Below are positions 7,793 to 20,526 of a stretch of DNA of 64,000 bases, piece by piece. How positions within the stretch are numbered: position 1 is the stretch's first letter; each line of letters opens with the position of its first letter. Made by a program: the position numbers and the translations under genes. Location of the stretch: contig NZ_JACDXV010000001.1 in assembly GCF_015158295.1 (NCBI RefSeq), positions 930,001 to 994,000 of the forward strand. Direction: 5' to 3'. Source of the DNA: Devosia faecipullorum. GTDB taxonomy: Bacteria > Pseudomonadota > Alphaproteobacteria > Rhizobiales > Devosiaceae. Under the pieces are notes generated by a model, which saw only the letters and a list, made by a program, of their open reading frames with translations, was not told the origin of the DNA and made no database searches.

Positions 7793-9315
7793 ATATGGCG
7801 TCCCTGGCCTGGCTGGCCCGCCACGAACTGCGCCTGACCTGGCGCGAATGGATGGCCCTGATGACCGGCGGCAAGCGTAGCAGGCTCGCCGGCTGGATCA
7901 TCGGTGGCCTTTCCATCTATGGCTTCATCACCCTCATCGCCTGGTTCGCCATCAAGCCCTGGATCGATGCCGGCGCCATCATCGACAAGCAGACCCTGCT
8001 AGTGATTTCCGGCATGGGTCTCTTGTTCTGGGCGGTCACGCTGTCGCAGGCGCTCGAAGCCGTAACCCGCGTCTATTACACCCGCTCCGATCTCGATCTC
8101 ATCCTCTCTTCGCCCACCCCCTCCACCCGCATTTTCGTTATCCGCGCCGGCGCGGTACTTCTCAGCACTTTCGCCCTGGGCGCATTGCTGATCAGTCCCC
8201 TGATCCTTTCGCTGGTGTTGCAGGCGGGCTGGCGCTGGCTTTCTGCCTATTTGCTGTTGGCCGCGCTGGCCGCTCTTTCCGTCGCCATCGCCATGTCCAC
8301 TACCCGGCTGCTATTCCACCTTGCCGGCCCGAAACGTACGCGTCTCCTGGCCCAGATTGTCGCCGGTATTGTCGGCGCCGGTTTCGTCATCGGCATCCAG
8401 GCCGCCGCCATCCTGTCGCATGAAGGATTTTCGCGTTTCGCCTTCTTTCAATCCAGCGACATCCTCGAAGCCGCGCCCGATGAAGCTAACCTGCTCTGGC
8501 TCCCCGCGCGCGCTGCCATGGGCGATATGGGAGCCGCATTCCTCATCCTCGCGATCGCACTCGCCGTCTTCGCGCTGATAGTGGGGCTCATCGCTCCCAG
8601 CTATGGGCGCCTCGCCACCGCCGCCGCCGGGCTCAACCATGTCCGCGCCCAGCGCCGCCCCGCTCGACAGGCCTTCCGGTCCATGAGCCAGCGACAGGCG
8701 CTACGCCGCAAGGAATGGAAGCTGCTCCAGCGCGATCCATGGCTCTTGTCGCAGACGCTGATGCAATTGCTCTATCTGGTCCCACCCGCGCTGCTGCTCT
8801 GGGTCAATTATGGGGCCGGCGAGGGCGCTTTTATCGTGGTCGTTCCGGTTCTGGTCATGGCGGCCGGACAATTGGCCGGCGGCCTCGCCTGGCTCGCAAT
8901 TTCGGGTGAAGATGCGCATGACCTCGTCGCCACCGCCCCGATACCTCCCGCCACCATCCTGCGCGCCAAGGTGGAGGCCGTGCTGGCAATCATCGCACTT
9001 GCCCTCGCCCCGGTGCTCGTACTTCTGCTCTTTGCCTCATGGTCCATGGCGCTGATCACCGCCATCTGCGCCGGATTGGCCGCGAGTTCCGCCACCGCCA
9101 TTCAGCTCTGGTTCCGCGTCGTTGCCAAACGTTCGATGTTTCGTCGCCGCCAGACCGCGTCGCGCGCAGCCACCCTCAGCGAAGCCTTTTCATCCATCCT
9201 CTGGGCCGGAACCGGCGCGCTTTGGGCCGCTGGCTCGCCTTTGGCCATTCTGCCCGCGGCTCTGGCATTGGGCGTACTCGGTTTTGCCCGTCTCGTCGCG
9301 CCAAGGCCCGTCTGA
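7789..9315 (+). CDS. ABC-type exporter permease, large multispan membrane protein
   Basis: The 508-residue product has about ten to twelve hydrophobic segments, among them near residues 33-55, 70-90, 115-140, 145-170, 180-205, 245-275, 330-355, 360-380, 395-430 and 470-500. It overlaps the ATP-binding gene by 4 nt and is its partner. A cytoplasmic loop near 285-320 is rich in Arg, Gln and Lys. No substrate motif was recognised. It ends 9 nt from the stop of convergent motB. Confidence 0.85.
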   Translation: MNMASLAWLARHELRLTWREWMALMTGGKRSRLAGWIIGGLSIYGFITLIAWFAIKPWIDAGAIIDKQTLLVISGMGLLFWAVTLSQALEAVTRVYYTRSDLDLILSSPTPSTRIFVIRAGAVLLSTFALGALLISPLILSLVLQAGWRWLSAYLLLAALAALSVAIAMSTTRLLFHLAGPKRTRLLAQIVAGIVGAGFVIGIQAAAILSHEGFSRFAFFQSSDILEAAPDEANLLWLPARAAMGDMGAAFLILAIALAVFALIVGLIAPSYGRLATAAAGLNHVRAQRRPARQAFRSMSQRQALRRKEWKLLQRDPWLLSQTLMQLLYLVPPALLLWVNYGAGEGAFIVVVPVLVMAAGQLAGGLAWLAISGEDAHDLVATAPIPPATILRAKVEAVLAIIALALAPVLVLLLFASWSMALITAICAGLAASSATAIQLWFRVVAKRSMFRRRQTASRAATLSEAFSSILWAGTGALWAAGSPLAILPAALALGVLGFARLVAPRPV

Positions 9316-9324
9316 CATTGCTCC

Positions 9325-10245
9325 CTAGGGCTTCAGCGCCATCGGCACCGGCGGCGGCGCCTGGATGACGCTGATCCGCACCCGTTCATTGGCGGCCATA
9401 TAGGGATCGTTGGGGAAGAATGGCTCGTCCGTGGCCCGCCCGATCACGGACTTGATGCGGTCGTCGCTGAGGCCAAATTCACCCAGTGTGGAGCGCACCA
9501 CATTTGCCCGGTCCGCCGATAATTCCCAAGGGCCGTAGCGCGGATTTTCATACCGTCCGCCCGCCGCGGTATGTCCGGAAATATTCAACTGCGAATTGAG
9601 TTGCTGCAAGATCGGCCCGATAGCGGCAAGAGCCACCCGCGTAACCTCCGTCGGATATTTCGAGCCCTCGGGGAACATCGGCCGGCCCTGCTGGTCCATG
9701 ATCTGGATGTCGAGGCCATCTTCCGTCTTCTCGACCAGCAGATTATCCATGAACGGGGTCAGCTCCGGCAACGCCTGCCATGCTTGCTTGATGCTGGCGG
9801 CAGCGCTGTGGAATGCCTGATCCTGTTCCGAGCTGAGATTGACGTCGTTATCGCTGCTGGCGCTCTGCCCGCTGCCACTGTCTCGCGTCACCCCACCGAC
9901 ATTGTTGTCGGTAGTGCCCTTGTCCGCGCTTTGCGGCGAGGCCTCCACATCGGTGATCACGTCAGCCGACGAACCCGACATCATGCTGCCCGAATTGTCC
10001 ATCGCCGTTCCACCCAAAATGCCGCCGGAACCGGACGTCGAATTGCTGGCCGAGGTGGGCGCGAAATAATCGGCCAGCCCTTCCTTCTGCTCCGGCGTGG
10101 TCATGCTGATCAGCCACATGAGCAGGAAGAAGGCCATCATCGCCGTCACGAAGTCGGCATAGGCGATCTTCCAGGCGCCACCGTGATGGGCGTGCTTGTT
10201 CTTCTTGATCTTCTTGATGATGATCGGCTGATCGTAGTTCGCCAT
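9325..10245 (-). CDS. motB: Flagellar motor stator protein MotB
   Basis: The 306-residue product has a basic N-terminus (IIIKKIKKNKHAHHGG) and one transmembrane helix, AYADFVTAMMAFFLLMWL, carrying the proton-binding Asp31. A Ser/Gly/Asn-rich linker (about 60-140) leads to a C-terminal OmpA-like peptidoglycan-binding domain (about 180-300, with ELSADRANVVR). It forms the stator with MotA encoded 24 nt upstream. The long low-complexity linker is typical of rhizobial MotB. Confidence 0.95.
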   Translation of the reverse strand: MANYDQPIIIKKIKKNKHAHHGGAWKIAYADFVTAMMAFFLLMWLISMTTPEQKEGLADYFAPTSASNSTSGSGGILGGTAMDNSGSMMSGSSADVITDVEASPQSADKGTTDNNVGGVTRDSGSGQSASSDNDVNLSSEQDQAFHSAAASIKQAWQALPELTPFMDNLLVEKTEDGLDIQIMDQQGRPMFPEGSKYPTEVTRVALAAIGPILQQLNSQLNISGHTAAGGRYENPRYGPWELSADRANVVRSTLGEFGLSDDRIKSVIGRATDEPFFPNDPYMAANERVRISVIQAPPPVPMALKP

Positions 10246-10269
10246 TCTGGCTTACTTTCTCGGGACGCT

Positions 10270-11133
10270 TCAGGCAGTGGCCGGCAGGTTCGCCGTGGCA
10301 GCCTCGACTTCGTTGAAGGTGGGGCGCACTTCGCTCATCAGCGCCTTGCGGGCGAATTCGATTGCCATCACCGGCGGCTGGCCGCCGATATGGGCGAGCA
10401 GGCCGACCTTGAGCGCCAGGTAATATTTAGATTCCGCCTCAAACGTATTCTTGAGCGACTGTGCCATCGGCCCGAAAAAGCCATAGGCAACGAACACGCC
10501 GAAAAATGTGCCCACCAACGCGCCGCCGATCAGGTGGCCGAGCACCTCGGGCGGCTCCGTAATCGCGCCCATGGTCTTGATCACGCCCAGGACGGCGGCG
10601 ACGATGCCCAGCGCCGGAGTGCCGTCGGCGAGCGCCTGAACCGAGGCGACCAGACGTTCCTGCTCCTGATGGTGAGTTTCCAGTTCCTCATCCATCAGCA
10701 TGTCCATTTCATGCACATTATTGGACCCCATAGTGACCATGCGCATGTAATCGCACACGAATTCCACCGCATGATGGTTCTTGGCGAAGGTAGGAAAGGC
10801 GTTGAACAGGGTGGAATTTTTTGGATCTTCGATATGCGCTTCGATCCCCAGAATGCCCTTCTGCTGGATCAGCTTGTACATTGAATACTGCATGCCCAGC
10901 AGCTCGACATAGGCCGCCTTGGTATATTTGGGGCCCTTGAACATGACCCCGAACATATAGGGCACCGCTTTGAGCACGGGCGAACCATTGGCGATGATGA
11001 AAGCGCCGATCGCCGCGCCCAGAATGATCACGAATTCAAAGGGTTGCCAGAGCACTTCCACGTGCCCGCCCATGGCCGCATAGCCACCAAAGACGCTGCC
11101 GAAGACAACGATGATACCGATGATCAGACGCAT
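10270..11133 (-). CDS. motA: Flagellar motor stator protein MotA
   Basis: The 287-residue membrane protein conducts protons with MotB. Four hydrophobic segments are visible, near 2-20, 28-50, 165-190 and 200-220 (MRLIIGIIVVFGSVFGGYAAMGG at the start; TPALGIVAAVLGVIKTMG; LVGTFFGVFVAYGF), with a charged cytoplasmic loop between the second and third. ATG 11133 is chosen because rhizobial MotA starts directly with the first helix; an ATG at 11160 adds nine residues without a ribosome-binding site. Other flagellar genes are not in the window. Confidence 0.95.
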   Translation of the reverse strand: MRLIIGIIVVFGSVFGGYAAMGGHVEVLWQPFEFVIILGAAIGAFIIANGSPVLKAVPYMFGVMFKGPKYTKAAYVELLGMQYSMYKLIQQKGILGIEAHIEDPKNSTLFNAFPTFAKNHHAVEFVCDYMRMVTMGSNNVHEMDMLMDEELETHHQEQERLVASVQALADGTPALGIVAAVLGVIKTMGAITEPPEVLGHLIGGALVGTFFGVFVAYGFFGPMAQSLKNTFEAESKYYLALKVGLLAHIGGQPPVMAIEFARKALMSEVRPTFNEVEAATANLPATA

Positions 11134-11351
11134 GAACTCAATACTCGCATTCGAACGCATTCTGCGTTTTCGGGACCATCCAGTCCCGCAGACGAGTAGC
11201 CATATTGCGCGTCACAGGCTTAACAGCGCGTGTATTTGGGACTGTGGGTCGGTAAATCTCTCTGCGCAGCAATGGCTTCGTGCGAGCGGAAGGAGATGGA
11301 GCGTTCCCGCCGGCCCCTTATGGGTCAGGCCGGAACGCTCCGCCAACACAT

Positions 11352-12218
11352 TCAGACGGTTCCGCGTTGCTTGCGGATCGTCACCACCTTGTCCACATCC
11401 GCCGCCGAATGACGCTCGTGCAATTGCTCATCTTCCGGTCCGTGCCCCGTATTGACGCAGCGCCCGCGCTTGACCGGTTCGCGCGCATCTACCTGCCGTG
11501 CCCAACGCAGGACGTTCTTGTAGCTGGCGACGTCAAGAAATTCTGCAGCGTTGTAAGACCGACCCAGAGCCAGTCCGCCATACCAGGGGAAAATCGCCAT
11601 GTCGGCGATCGAATATTCGCTGCCGGCGATGAATTCATGATCGGCCAATTGCCGATCCAGCACGTCGAGCTGTCGCTTGGTTTCCATCGCATAGCGGTTG
11701 ATCGGATATTCCAGCTTTTCCGGGGCATAGGCATAGAAATGGCCAAAACCGCCGCCAACGAAGGGCGCGCTGCCCATCTGCCAGAACAGCCAGTTCATCG
11801 TCTCGGCGCGCTTGGCAACGTCCTTGCTGAGGAACGCGCCGAACTTGTCCGCCAGATAGACCATGATCGAGCCGCTTTCGAACAGGCGGATCGGCTCGGC
11901 CGGACCGTAATCGATCATGGCCGGAATTTTGGAGTTCGGATTGATGGCGACAAAACCGGAACTGAACTGGTCGCCCTTGCTGATATTGACCAGGTAGGCG
12001 TCGTATTCCGCATCGTGCCCGGCCGCCAGCAATTCTTCGAGCAGAATGGTCACCTTCTGCCCATTGGGCGTGGCCAAGGAATGCAGCTGGAGCGGATGGG
12101 CGCCGCGCCGCAGCGCCGCCTCATGCGTGGGTCCGGCTATGGGCCTGTTGGTGCTGGCGAAAGCCCCGCCATTGGATTGATCCCAGGTCCAGACTTTGGG
12201 CGGCACATATTCAGTCAT
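11352..12218 (-). CDS. yghU: Glutathione-dependent disulfide-bond oxidoreductase, YghU type
   Basis: The 288-residue glutathione transferase-fold protein matches the length of E. coli YghU. Diagnostic blocks include ASTNRPIAGPTHE, which supplies the active-site Thr/Asn that bind glutathione in place of Cys or Tyr, then HPLQLHSLATPNGQKV, GDQFSSGFVAINPNSKIPA and FESGSIMVYLADKF. The C-terminal helical domain runs from about 150. ATG 12218 gives the family start MTEYVPPKVW with GAAAG upstream; an upstream in-frame ATG at 12296 is unsupported. Confidence 0.92.
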   Translation of the reverse strand: MTEYVPPKVWTWDQSNGGAFASTNRPIAGPTHEAALRRGAHPLQLHSLATPNGQKVTILLEELLAAGHDAEYDAYLVNISKGDQFSSGFVAINPNSKIPAMIDYGPAEPIRLFESGSIMVYLADKFGAFLSKDVAKRAETMNWLFWQMGSAPFVGGGFGHFYAYAPEKLEYPINRYAMETKRQLDVLDRQLADHEFIAGSEYSIADMAIFPWYGGLALGRSYNAAEFLDVASYKNVLRWARQVDAREPVKRGRCVNTGHGPEDEQLHERHSAADVDKVVTIRKQRGTV

Positions 12219-12354
12219 CAAGCAGGCTTTCTGTGTTGCGTCAGTTCCGGCGACATCTTCATCGCCTTCTGCCGATATAAGCACAGTTCGAACCATAGGT
12301 AACCCTGTTCAGAGCGAACTGGACAGCTATCGCGCCCCCGGCTAAGCCTCCGCC

Positions 12355-13464
12355 ATGACATCCGCTCCCTTTGACATCTTCCTCGTCGCCACTCCCGGCC
12401 TCGAAATCCCCATGGCCGAGGAAGCCCGCGAGGCCGGGTTTTCCGGGGTACAGGTCATCGATGGCGGCGTCGCCTTCCAGGGCCATTGGTCCGATGTCTG
12501 GCGCGCCAATCTGGTCTTGCGCGGCCCCACCCGTATCCTGGCCCGCCTCGCAGCGTTTCGCGCCGTGCACCTGGCCCAGCTCGACAAGCGCGCCCGCAAA
12601 CTCGACTGGGCGGGTTTCCTGCGGGCAGATATGCCGGTCCATGTCGAAGCCAGTTGCAAACGCTCGCGCATTTATCATGCCGGCGCCGCCGCGCAGCGGG
12701 TCGCCCGAGCCATAAGCGACACTATCGGCGCGCCCATCAGTGACGATGCCGGCCTCCGGGTCATGGTGCGCATCGAGGACGATCTGGTCACGATCAGCGT
12801 CGATACGACCGGACCATCCCTGCACAAGCGTGGTTTCAAGGAGGCAGTCAGCAAGGCCCCCATGCGCGAAACCATGGCAGCCATGTTTCTGCGCCAATGC
12901 GGTTTTAGCGGGGACGAGCCGCTGCTTGATCCGATGTGCGGCTCGGGCACATTCGCCATCGAGGCCGCCGAAATCGCCCTCGGCCTTCCCCCCGGTCGGG
13001 AACGTGGTTTCGCGTTCGAACAATTGCCCGACTTCGACCCTGCGGCTTGGGCCAGCTTGCGCGCGCCCGCACCGCCGCGCGCCACGTCTTTCCTGTTCCA
13101 TGGCTCGGACCGCGACCCCGGCGCCATCCGCATGGCCGAGGACAATGCGCGGCGCGCCAGCGTCGATGCCGTCACCCGTTTCCAGACCTGCTCCATTGAA
13201 GACCTGACGCCGCCGGAGGGCAGACCGGGTCTTGTCATCGTCAATCCGCCCTATGGAGCGCGCATCGGCAGCAAGGGCCCGCTGATCGGTCTGCACCGTA
13301 CGCTGGGCAATGTGCTCAAGGCTCGCTTTCAAGGCTGGCGCGTCGGTATCGTCACCGCCGACCGCCAGCTCGCCCAGGCGACTGGCCTCGTCTTCGAACC
13401 CGTGTTGCCCTCGGTGCTGCATGGCGGCATCCGCGTGGCGCTCTACCGCACGTCGCCGCTCTGA
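12355..13464 (+). CDS. THUMP-domain class I SAM-dependent RNA methyltransferase (RlmL/YcbY N-terminal type)
   Basis: The 369-residue product has an N-terminal ferredoxin-like/THUMP region (about 1-150) followed by a Rossmann methyltransferase domain. Motif I reads LDPMCGSGTFAIEA, the adenosine-binding acidic residue follows in GSDRDPGAI, and the catalytic motif IV is NPPYGARIG, typical of N2-guanine or N6-adenine methylation. It resembles the half of E. coli RlmL that makes m2G2445 in 23S rRNA. The exact target base is inferred. Confidence 0.88.
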   Translation: MTSAPFDIFLVATPGLEIPMAEEAREAGFSGVQVIDGGVAFQGHWSDVWRANLVLRGPTRILARLAAFRAVHLAQLDKRARKLDWAGFLRADMPVHVEASCKRSRIYHAGAAAQRVARAISDTIGAPISDDAGLRVMVRIEDDLVTISVDTTGPSLHKRGFKEAVSKAPMRETMAAMFLRQCGFSGDEPLLDPMCGSGTFAIEAAEIALGLPPGRERGFAFEQLPDFDPAAWASLRAPAPPRATSFLFHGSDRDPGAIRMAEDNARRASVDAVTRFQTCSIEDLTPPEGRPGLVIVNPPYGARIGSKGPLIGLHRTLGNVLKARFQGWRVGIVTADRQLAQATGLVFEPVLPSVLHGGIRVALYRTSPL

Positions 13465-13594
13465 GCCTGCGGTTCAGAACAATTTGAACCAAATGCTAAC
13501 CATGATGGCAGCCATGCAGTGGGCGCGTGCAACCAAAGCCCTCGCCAATCTCTTGCCCACCTAGATGAAATTCATGCTGGAAGGGATTGCGCCC

Positions 13595-13963
13595 ATGGCC
13601 CGCCTCTCGCGAATCCTCGTGGTCGAAGACGAGGTTCTGCTCCTGCTCGATCTGATCGACAATCTCGCCTTGCGTGGCTTTGACGTCGTGCCGGTCAGTA
13701 CCGCGCGCGACGCGGTGAGCCTGCTCGACACCGACATCGACGCCCTCATTACCGATATCGAACTGCCCGGCGCCTATCATGGCCTGCAATTGGCGCGGCT
13801 CGCCGCCGACCAACGCCCCGGCCTGCCAATAATCGTGGTCTCGGGCGGCGTGCGCCCCTCAGAAGGCCAATTGCCCGCCGGCGCCAACTTCTTCCCCAAG
13901 CCATATCGCATCACCGACATTCTGGCGGCCCTCGAACGCCGCAGGAGCGCCCTGGCCGCCTGA
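13595..13963 (+). CDS. Single-domain response regulator (CheY-like receiver)
   Basis: The 122-residue product is a receiver domain only. The acidic pair Glu11-Asp12 follows ILVVEDE, the phosphoacceptor is Asp54 in ALITDIELPG, the conserved Ser is in IIVVSGG, and Lys is in FFPKPY. ATG 13595 has AAGGGA 8 nt upstream and starts the domain cleanly; an ATG at 13565 would add ten residues. Such FFPKPY-type regulators are common in Hyphomicrobiales, often linked to general stress signalling. No histidine kinase is nearby. Confidence 0.88.
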   Translation: MARLSRILVVEDEVLLLLDLIDNLALRGFDVVPVSTARDAVSLLDTDIDALITDIELPGAYHGLQLARLAADQRPGLPIIVVSGGVRPSEGQLPAGANFFPKPYRITDILAALERRRSALAA

Positions 13964-14049
13964 CCTGAAAATTTTGTGATCAGCCAATAGAGGAACGCTC
14001 CTTCCCCCCTCACGTTGATGAAATGACAACAATTCGAAGGAGACGTCAC

Positions 14050-14250
14050 ATGGATTGGAACCGCATCGAAGGCGGCTGGAAACAGTTCGCAGGCAAGGCC
14101 AAGGAGCAATGGGGCAAGCTCACCGACGATGACATTGTCCAGATCAACGGCAATCGCGAGCAGCTCGAAGGCAAGATCCAGGAGCGCTATGGCAAGGCCA
14201 AGGACGAGGTCCGCAAGGAAATCGACGATTGGTCCGGCCGCATGCACTAA
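14050..14250 (+). CDS. CsbD-family stress-response protein (YjbJ-like)
   Basis: This small protein of 66 residues begins MDWNRIEGGWKQFAGKAKEQWG, the CsbD/YjbJ signature, and is rich in Lys, Glu and Gln with a predicted helical fold. AAGGAGA precedes the ATG. The family is abundant and stress-induced in many bacteria; the molecular role is unknown. A strong intrinsic terminator follows. Confidence 0.92.
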   Translation: MDWNRIEGGWKQFAGKAKEQWGKLTDDDIVQINGNREQLEGKIQERYGKAKDEVRKEIDDWSGRMH

Positions 14251-14268
14251 GTAGCCGCCTCCCTTCAG

Positions 14269-14295
14269 AAGGCCCGGTCCGCGACCGGGCTTTCT
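14269..14295 (+). terminator. Intrinsic terminator of the CsbD gene
   Basis: Arms GCCCGGTC (14272-14279) and GACCGGGC (14283-14290) with a 3-nt loop are followed by TTTCT. Confidence 0.85.
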
Positions 14296-14347
14296 GCCGT
14301 CCGGCTTTCGCTGCTACATATTGCATCATCAAAGTGAGGACCATGTC

Positions 14348-14698
14348 ATGGCCGGCCATCGAATTTATGCAACCAGCGTCGCCAGCGTCTATCCGCTTTA
14401 TGTCAGCAAGGTGGAGCGGAAGGGCCGCACCCGGTCGGAAGTCGATGACATCATCTTCTGGCTGACCGGACATGATGAGGCCTCGCTTGCGGCCGAACTG
14501 GCCGGAAATACCAATTTCGAGGATTTCTTTGCCCGCGCCCCCAGGCTTAACCCCGCGCGTTCCCTGATCAAGGGCACGATCTGCGGTGTCCGCATCGAGG
14601 AGATCGAGGAAGATACGATGCGCGAAATCCGCTATCTCGACAAACTCGTGGACGAATTGGCCAAGGGCAAGTCAATGGAAAAAATTCTGCGCGCCTGA
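14348..14698 (+). CDS. DUF2200 family protein
   Basis: The 116-residue product matches DUF2200 closely: [16 protein letters not shown], the KGRT repeat region, IIFWLTGHD, and a C-terminus [25 protein letters not shown]. Start ATG 14348 gives the family N-terminus and has GAGG upstream. The family is cytoplasmic with an HTH-like look and no established function. Confidence 0.9.
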   Translation: MAGHRIYATSVASVYPLYVSKVERKGRTRSEVDDIIFWLTGHDEASLAAELAGNTNFEDFFARAPRLNPARSLIKGTICGVRIEEIEEDTMREIRYLDKLVDELAKGKSMEKILRA

Positions 14699-14901
14699 CT
14701 GTCCTCGGATCTGCAAACAACCCAAGCTCCCCCCTTCCCTTCCGCGCGCTCTTCCGCTAAACCGCCCGCTTAACCACCATGTTCGGTCTCTTCCCCCGCG
14801 CTGCCGTGCTCAACGGCCACGTGGGTTTCGCGCGGACGGGTGTGTCCGGGCGATTCTCCCCTCGCCCGCCTATAATGAAATATAGCCAGAGCGAGCCCCC
14901 T

Positions 14902-18213
<3,312 letters not shown>

Positions 18214-18220
18214 TTTTCTA

Positions 18221-18243
18221 CTGGCGGGCTTCCGGCCCGCCAG
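18221..18243 (+). terminator. Stem-loop after carB
   Basis: Perfect arms CTGGCGGGC (18221-18229) and GCCCGCCAG (18235-18243) lie 8 nt after the carB stop. No clear T run follows, so efficiency is uncertain. Confidence 0.5.
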
Positions 18244-18302
18244 TCATCTCCCGTTCAGATAGCGGCCCGTAAGACGGCCTTGTTGAATATTCGGGGGACG
18301 AC

Positions 18303-19229
18303 ATGATCCGCTACACCATTATCCTGGCCGCGCTGCTCGCAACGACCGGCCTTGCCACTGCCCAAACCATTGACGAGCAGATCGCCAGCTTCATCGGCGG
18401 CAAGGGCTTCGTCTTGCAGTCAGCGGATCACCTTGAGATGGAATTGGCCAATCTCTGGCTCGATGACAGTGCCATGTCGCCGGGCGGTCTCGTCGGTCCC
18501 ATCGAAAAGGCCATGATGATCGCCGAGGGCGCTATTCCTTCGATCCGGACCCGCACCGCCATTGCCTATGGGCAGATCATCGACAACGAAGACGGCGCGC
18601 CGGCTCCCTACAGCTTCATCGAAGTGCGCCACTACAATTTCGGCCCCATCATCCATGCCGAAACCGCCGACGCCTATGGCGAGGAAAACACTGCCGACAT
18701 CGCCGAATTCGGCCTTGGCAATCATATGGCCTGGCGCTTCGTCTTCCGTCCGGTCATGGGACACAGCGCCATGCTTCTCGATGCCAGCAGCCGCGTCATC
18801 ACCGATGACGATGCCTCCGATGACGATTGCAACGGCGTGCCTTGCCTCGATTCCGGGTCAAGTCCGGACGAGGTGGCGCAATGGCAGGTCATCAATGGCA
18901 AGCTCCCCACCTGGCCGCCACTCTATCCTACCGAGGCCAACGAAGTGACCGCGCCGGCTTATGCCATTTCCCAGCTCGCCGTCCTCGGCTTCTGGGCCAA
19001 TGCCGAGAGCGGCCATTATCAATGGACCGATGGCGAGCACCCCGAGGCGGCGCGCGGCTACGAGCCCTATCGTTTCATCGCCATCGACCGCAATCTGGGT
19101 CAGGAATTTGCCATCGACGCCGTCTGGCGCGAAACCGCGCTCAACGATGACGCGCTCGCCGCTATCTCGTTTCGGCAGCTCGACATTGCCGGCGACATCA
19201 CGCTGATGCGCGCCGCGGAGCCACGCTAG
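18303..19229 (+). CDS. Secreted protein of unknown function
   Basis: The 308-residue product has a signal peptide (MIRYTIILAALLATTGLATAQ, cut near residue 20). GGGGGA precedes the ATG. The mature part is acidic and mixed alpha/beta, with an Asp-rich stretch DDDASDDDC near 158-166 and two nearby Cys (166, 171) that may form a disulfide. No known domain was recognised. It is convergent with the flippase gene: the two stop codons interlock in a CTAG at 19226-19229. Confidence 0.75.
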   Translation: MIRYTIILAALLATTGLATAQTIDEQIASFIGGKGFVLQSADHLEMELANLWLDDSAMSPGGLVGPIEKAMMIAEGAIPSIRTRTAIAYGQIIDNEDGAPAPYSFIEVRHYNFGPIIHAETADAYGEENTADIAEFGLGNHMAWRFVFRPVMGHSAMLLDASSRVITDDDASDDDCNGVPCLDSGSSPDEVAQWQVINGKLPTWPPLYPTEANEVTAPAYAISQLAVLGFWANAESGHYQWTDGEHPEAARGYEPYRFIAIDRNLGQEFAIDAVWRETALNDDALAAISFRQLDIAGDITLMRAAEPR

Positions 19230-20515
19230 ACCGCGACCTTCCGGCTGATCCGCGGCAGGCCCAATGCCACCACCCTCAGTCCCTCGCGCCGCAGCACCAG
19301 CACCAGCGCCAGAGACCGGCAGCCCATGGCTGCGGCGCTGGCCATGGCCGCGCCCATGATGCCGAAAGACGGCACCAACGCGAACGCCAGAACGGCGATG
19401 ACCACCAGCACGATCAGCGCCACCAGCAGCCCTTCGCGCTGCCGGCCCAGCACGATCAGCGCCTCCCCGGCCTGTCCTGCCATGGCCCGCACCACCATGC
19501 CCAGGCCCAGCACGACCATGACACCATAACCGGCGACGAAGTCCGGCCCGAACGCGCCCAGCAGGAACGGCCCCGCCAATAGGGCCAGCGCTACGCTGGC
19601 CAGCGTCGCCCAGAAGGTCAGCCTTGTATTGTGGAGGATGCTGTCTTGCAGATCGGCGCGGGATTTGCCGGCAAGGTCCAGCGCAAAGCGCCGTCCGGCC
19701 ACCAGCGTCATCGCATAGGCGACGAACCCCGCTAGCGCCAGGCTGCGCGCCGCCGCGAAATAGATGCCCACTGCGCCCGGCTCCACCAGGAGGCTGAGCA
19801 CCAGCACATCGCCGTAACCGGCCAGATCGTCCAGCCCCGACAGCAAAAGCAAGGGCAGTGACGCCATCAGCCACAGGCGCTTCTGGCCGGGTCGCGCGCT
19901 TTCCCCCTCGGGCGCCAGTGCCTGCAATCGCCGCGCCAATATCAGCGCCAGCATGGCCGTCACCAGCGCCATCGAGCCGATCAGCACCCCGCCAACGACC
20001 GGCAGGCTCAGAACCACGCCCGCCGCGCTGAGCGCCAGACAGATAAGCCCGATCAATATGGGTCGCAGGACATAGACCGGCAAAGCAGCCAGCCGGAACC
20101 AGCCAAAACTGCGCGCCACCCCTTCGAGATAATATTCCATGCCGAGGAACGGCAGGCCCAGAGCCACCAGCAGCACCATCAGGCCCGGACCATCCGAAAT
20201 GCCGATGCCCAGCGCCACGCCGATGGCGGCAAGCATCAGCACGAGGCTCGCCCCGACCACCACCGACAATCCGAACCGCCAATAATTCCGCAGGGCCGAG
20301 CTCCGCCCCCGCACATGATAGCGCGGCAGGAAGCGAATGCTGGATTCGGCAAAACCCAGCGCGGCAAAGCTCCCCAGCGCCAGCATCCAGGTCCACAGCG
20401 TCACGAAGCCGCCATAGCCATCGGCCGGCATCAGCCGCGCCAGCAGCACCTGCATGGCAAAAACGAGGCCCGCGCTCAGCACACGGATAAGGATGGCGAT
20501 TGCGGCGTCCAGCAT
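19226..20515 (-). CDS. Polysaccharide/lipid flippase, MATE/Wzx-like (oligosaccharide flippase family)
   Basis: The 429-residue product has about 12 hydrophobic segments and no large soluble domain. The N-terminus ILIRVLSAGLVFAMQVLLARLMPADGYG, with an Arg in helix 1 and an LxRxMxxxxYG turn, is typical of Wzx-type exporters. ATG 20515 begins 12 nt after the stop of the upstream GNAT gene. The cluster with a FemAB/CelD-like acyltransferase suggests export of a surface polysaccharide or glycolipid. It ends tail-to-tail with the secreted orphan. Confidence 0.85.
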   Translation of the reverse strand: MLDAAIAILIRVLSAGLVFAMQVLLARLMPADGYGGFVTLWTWMLALGSFAALGFAESSIRFLPRYHVRGRSSALRNYWRFGLSVVVGASLVLMLAAIGVALGIGISDGPGLMVLLVALGLPFLGMEYYLEGVARSFGWFRLAALPVYVLRPILIGLICLALSAAGVVLSLPVVGGVLIGSMALVTAMLALILARRLQALAPEGESARPGQKRLWLMASLPLLLLSGLDDLAGYGDVLVLSLLVEPGAVGIYFAAARSLALAGFVAYAMTLVAGRRFALDLAGKSRADLQDSILHNTRLTFWATLASVALALLAGPFLLGAFGPDFVAGYGVMVVLGLGMVVRAMAGQAGEALIVLGRQREGLLVALIVLVVIAVLAFALVPSFGIMGAAMASAAAMGCRSLALVLVLRREGLRVVALGLPRISRKVAV

Positions 20516-20526
20516 CCTGGGACGCT

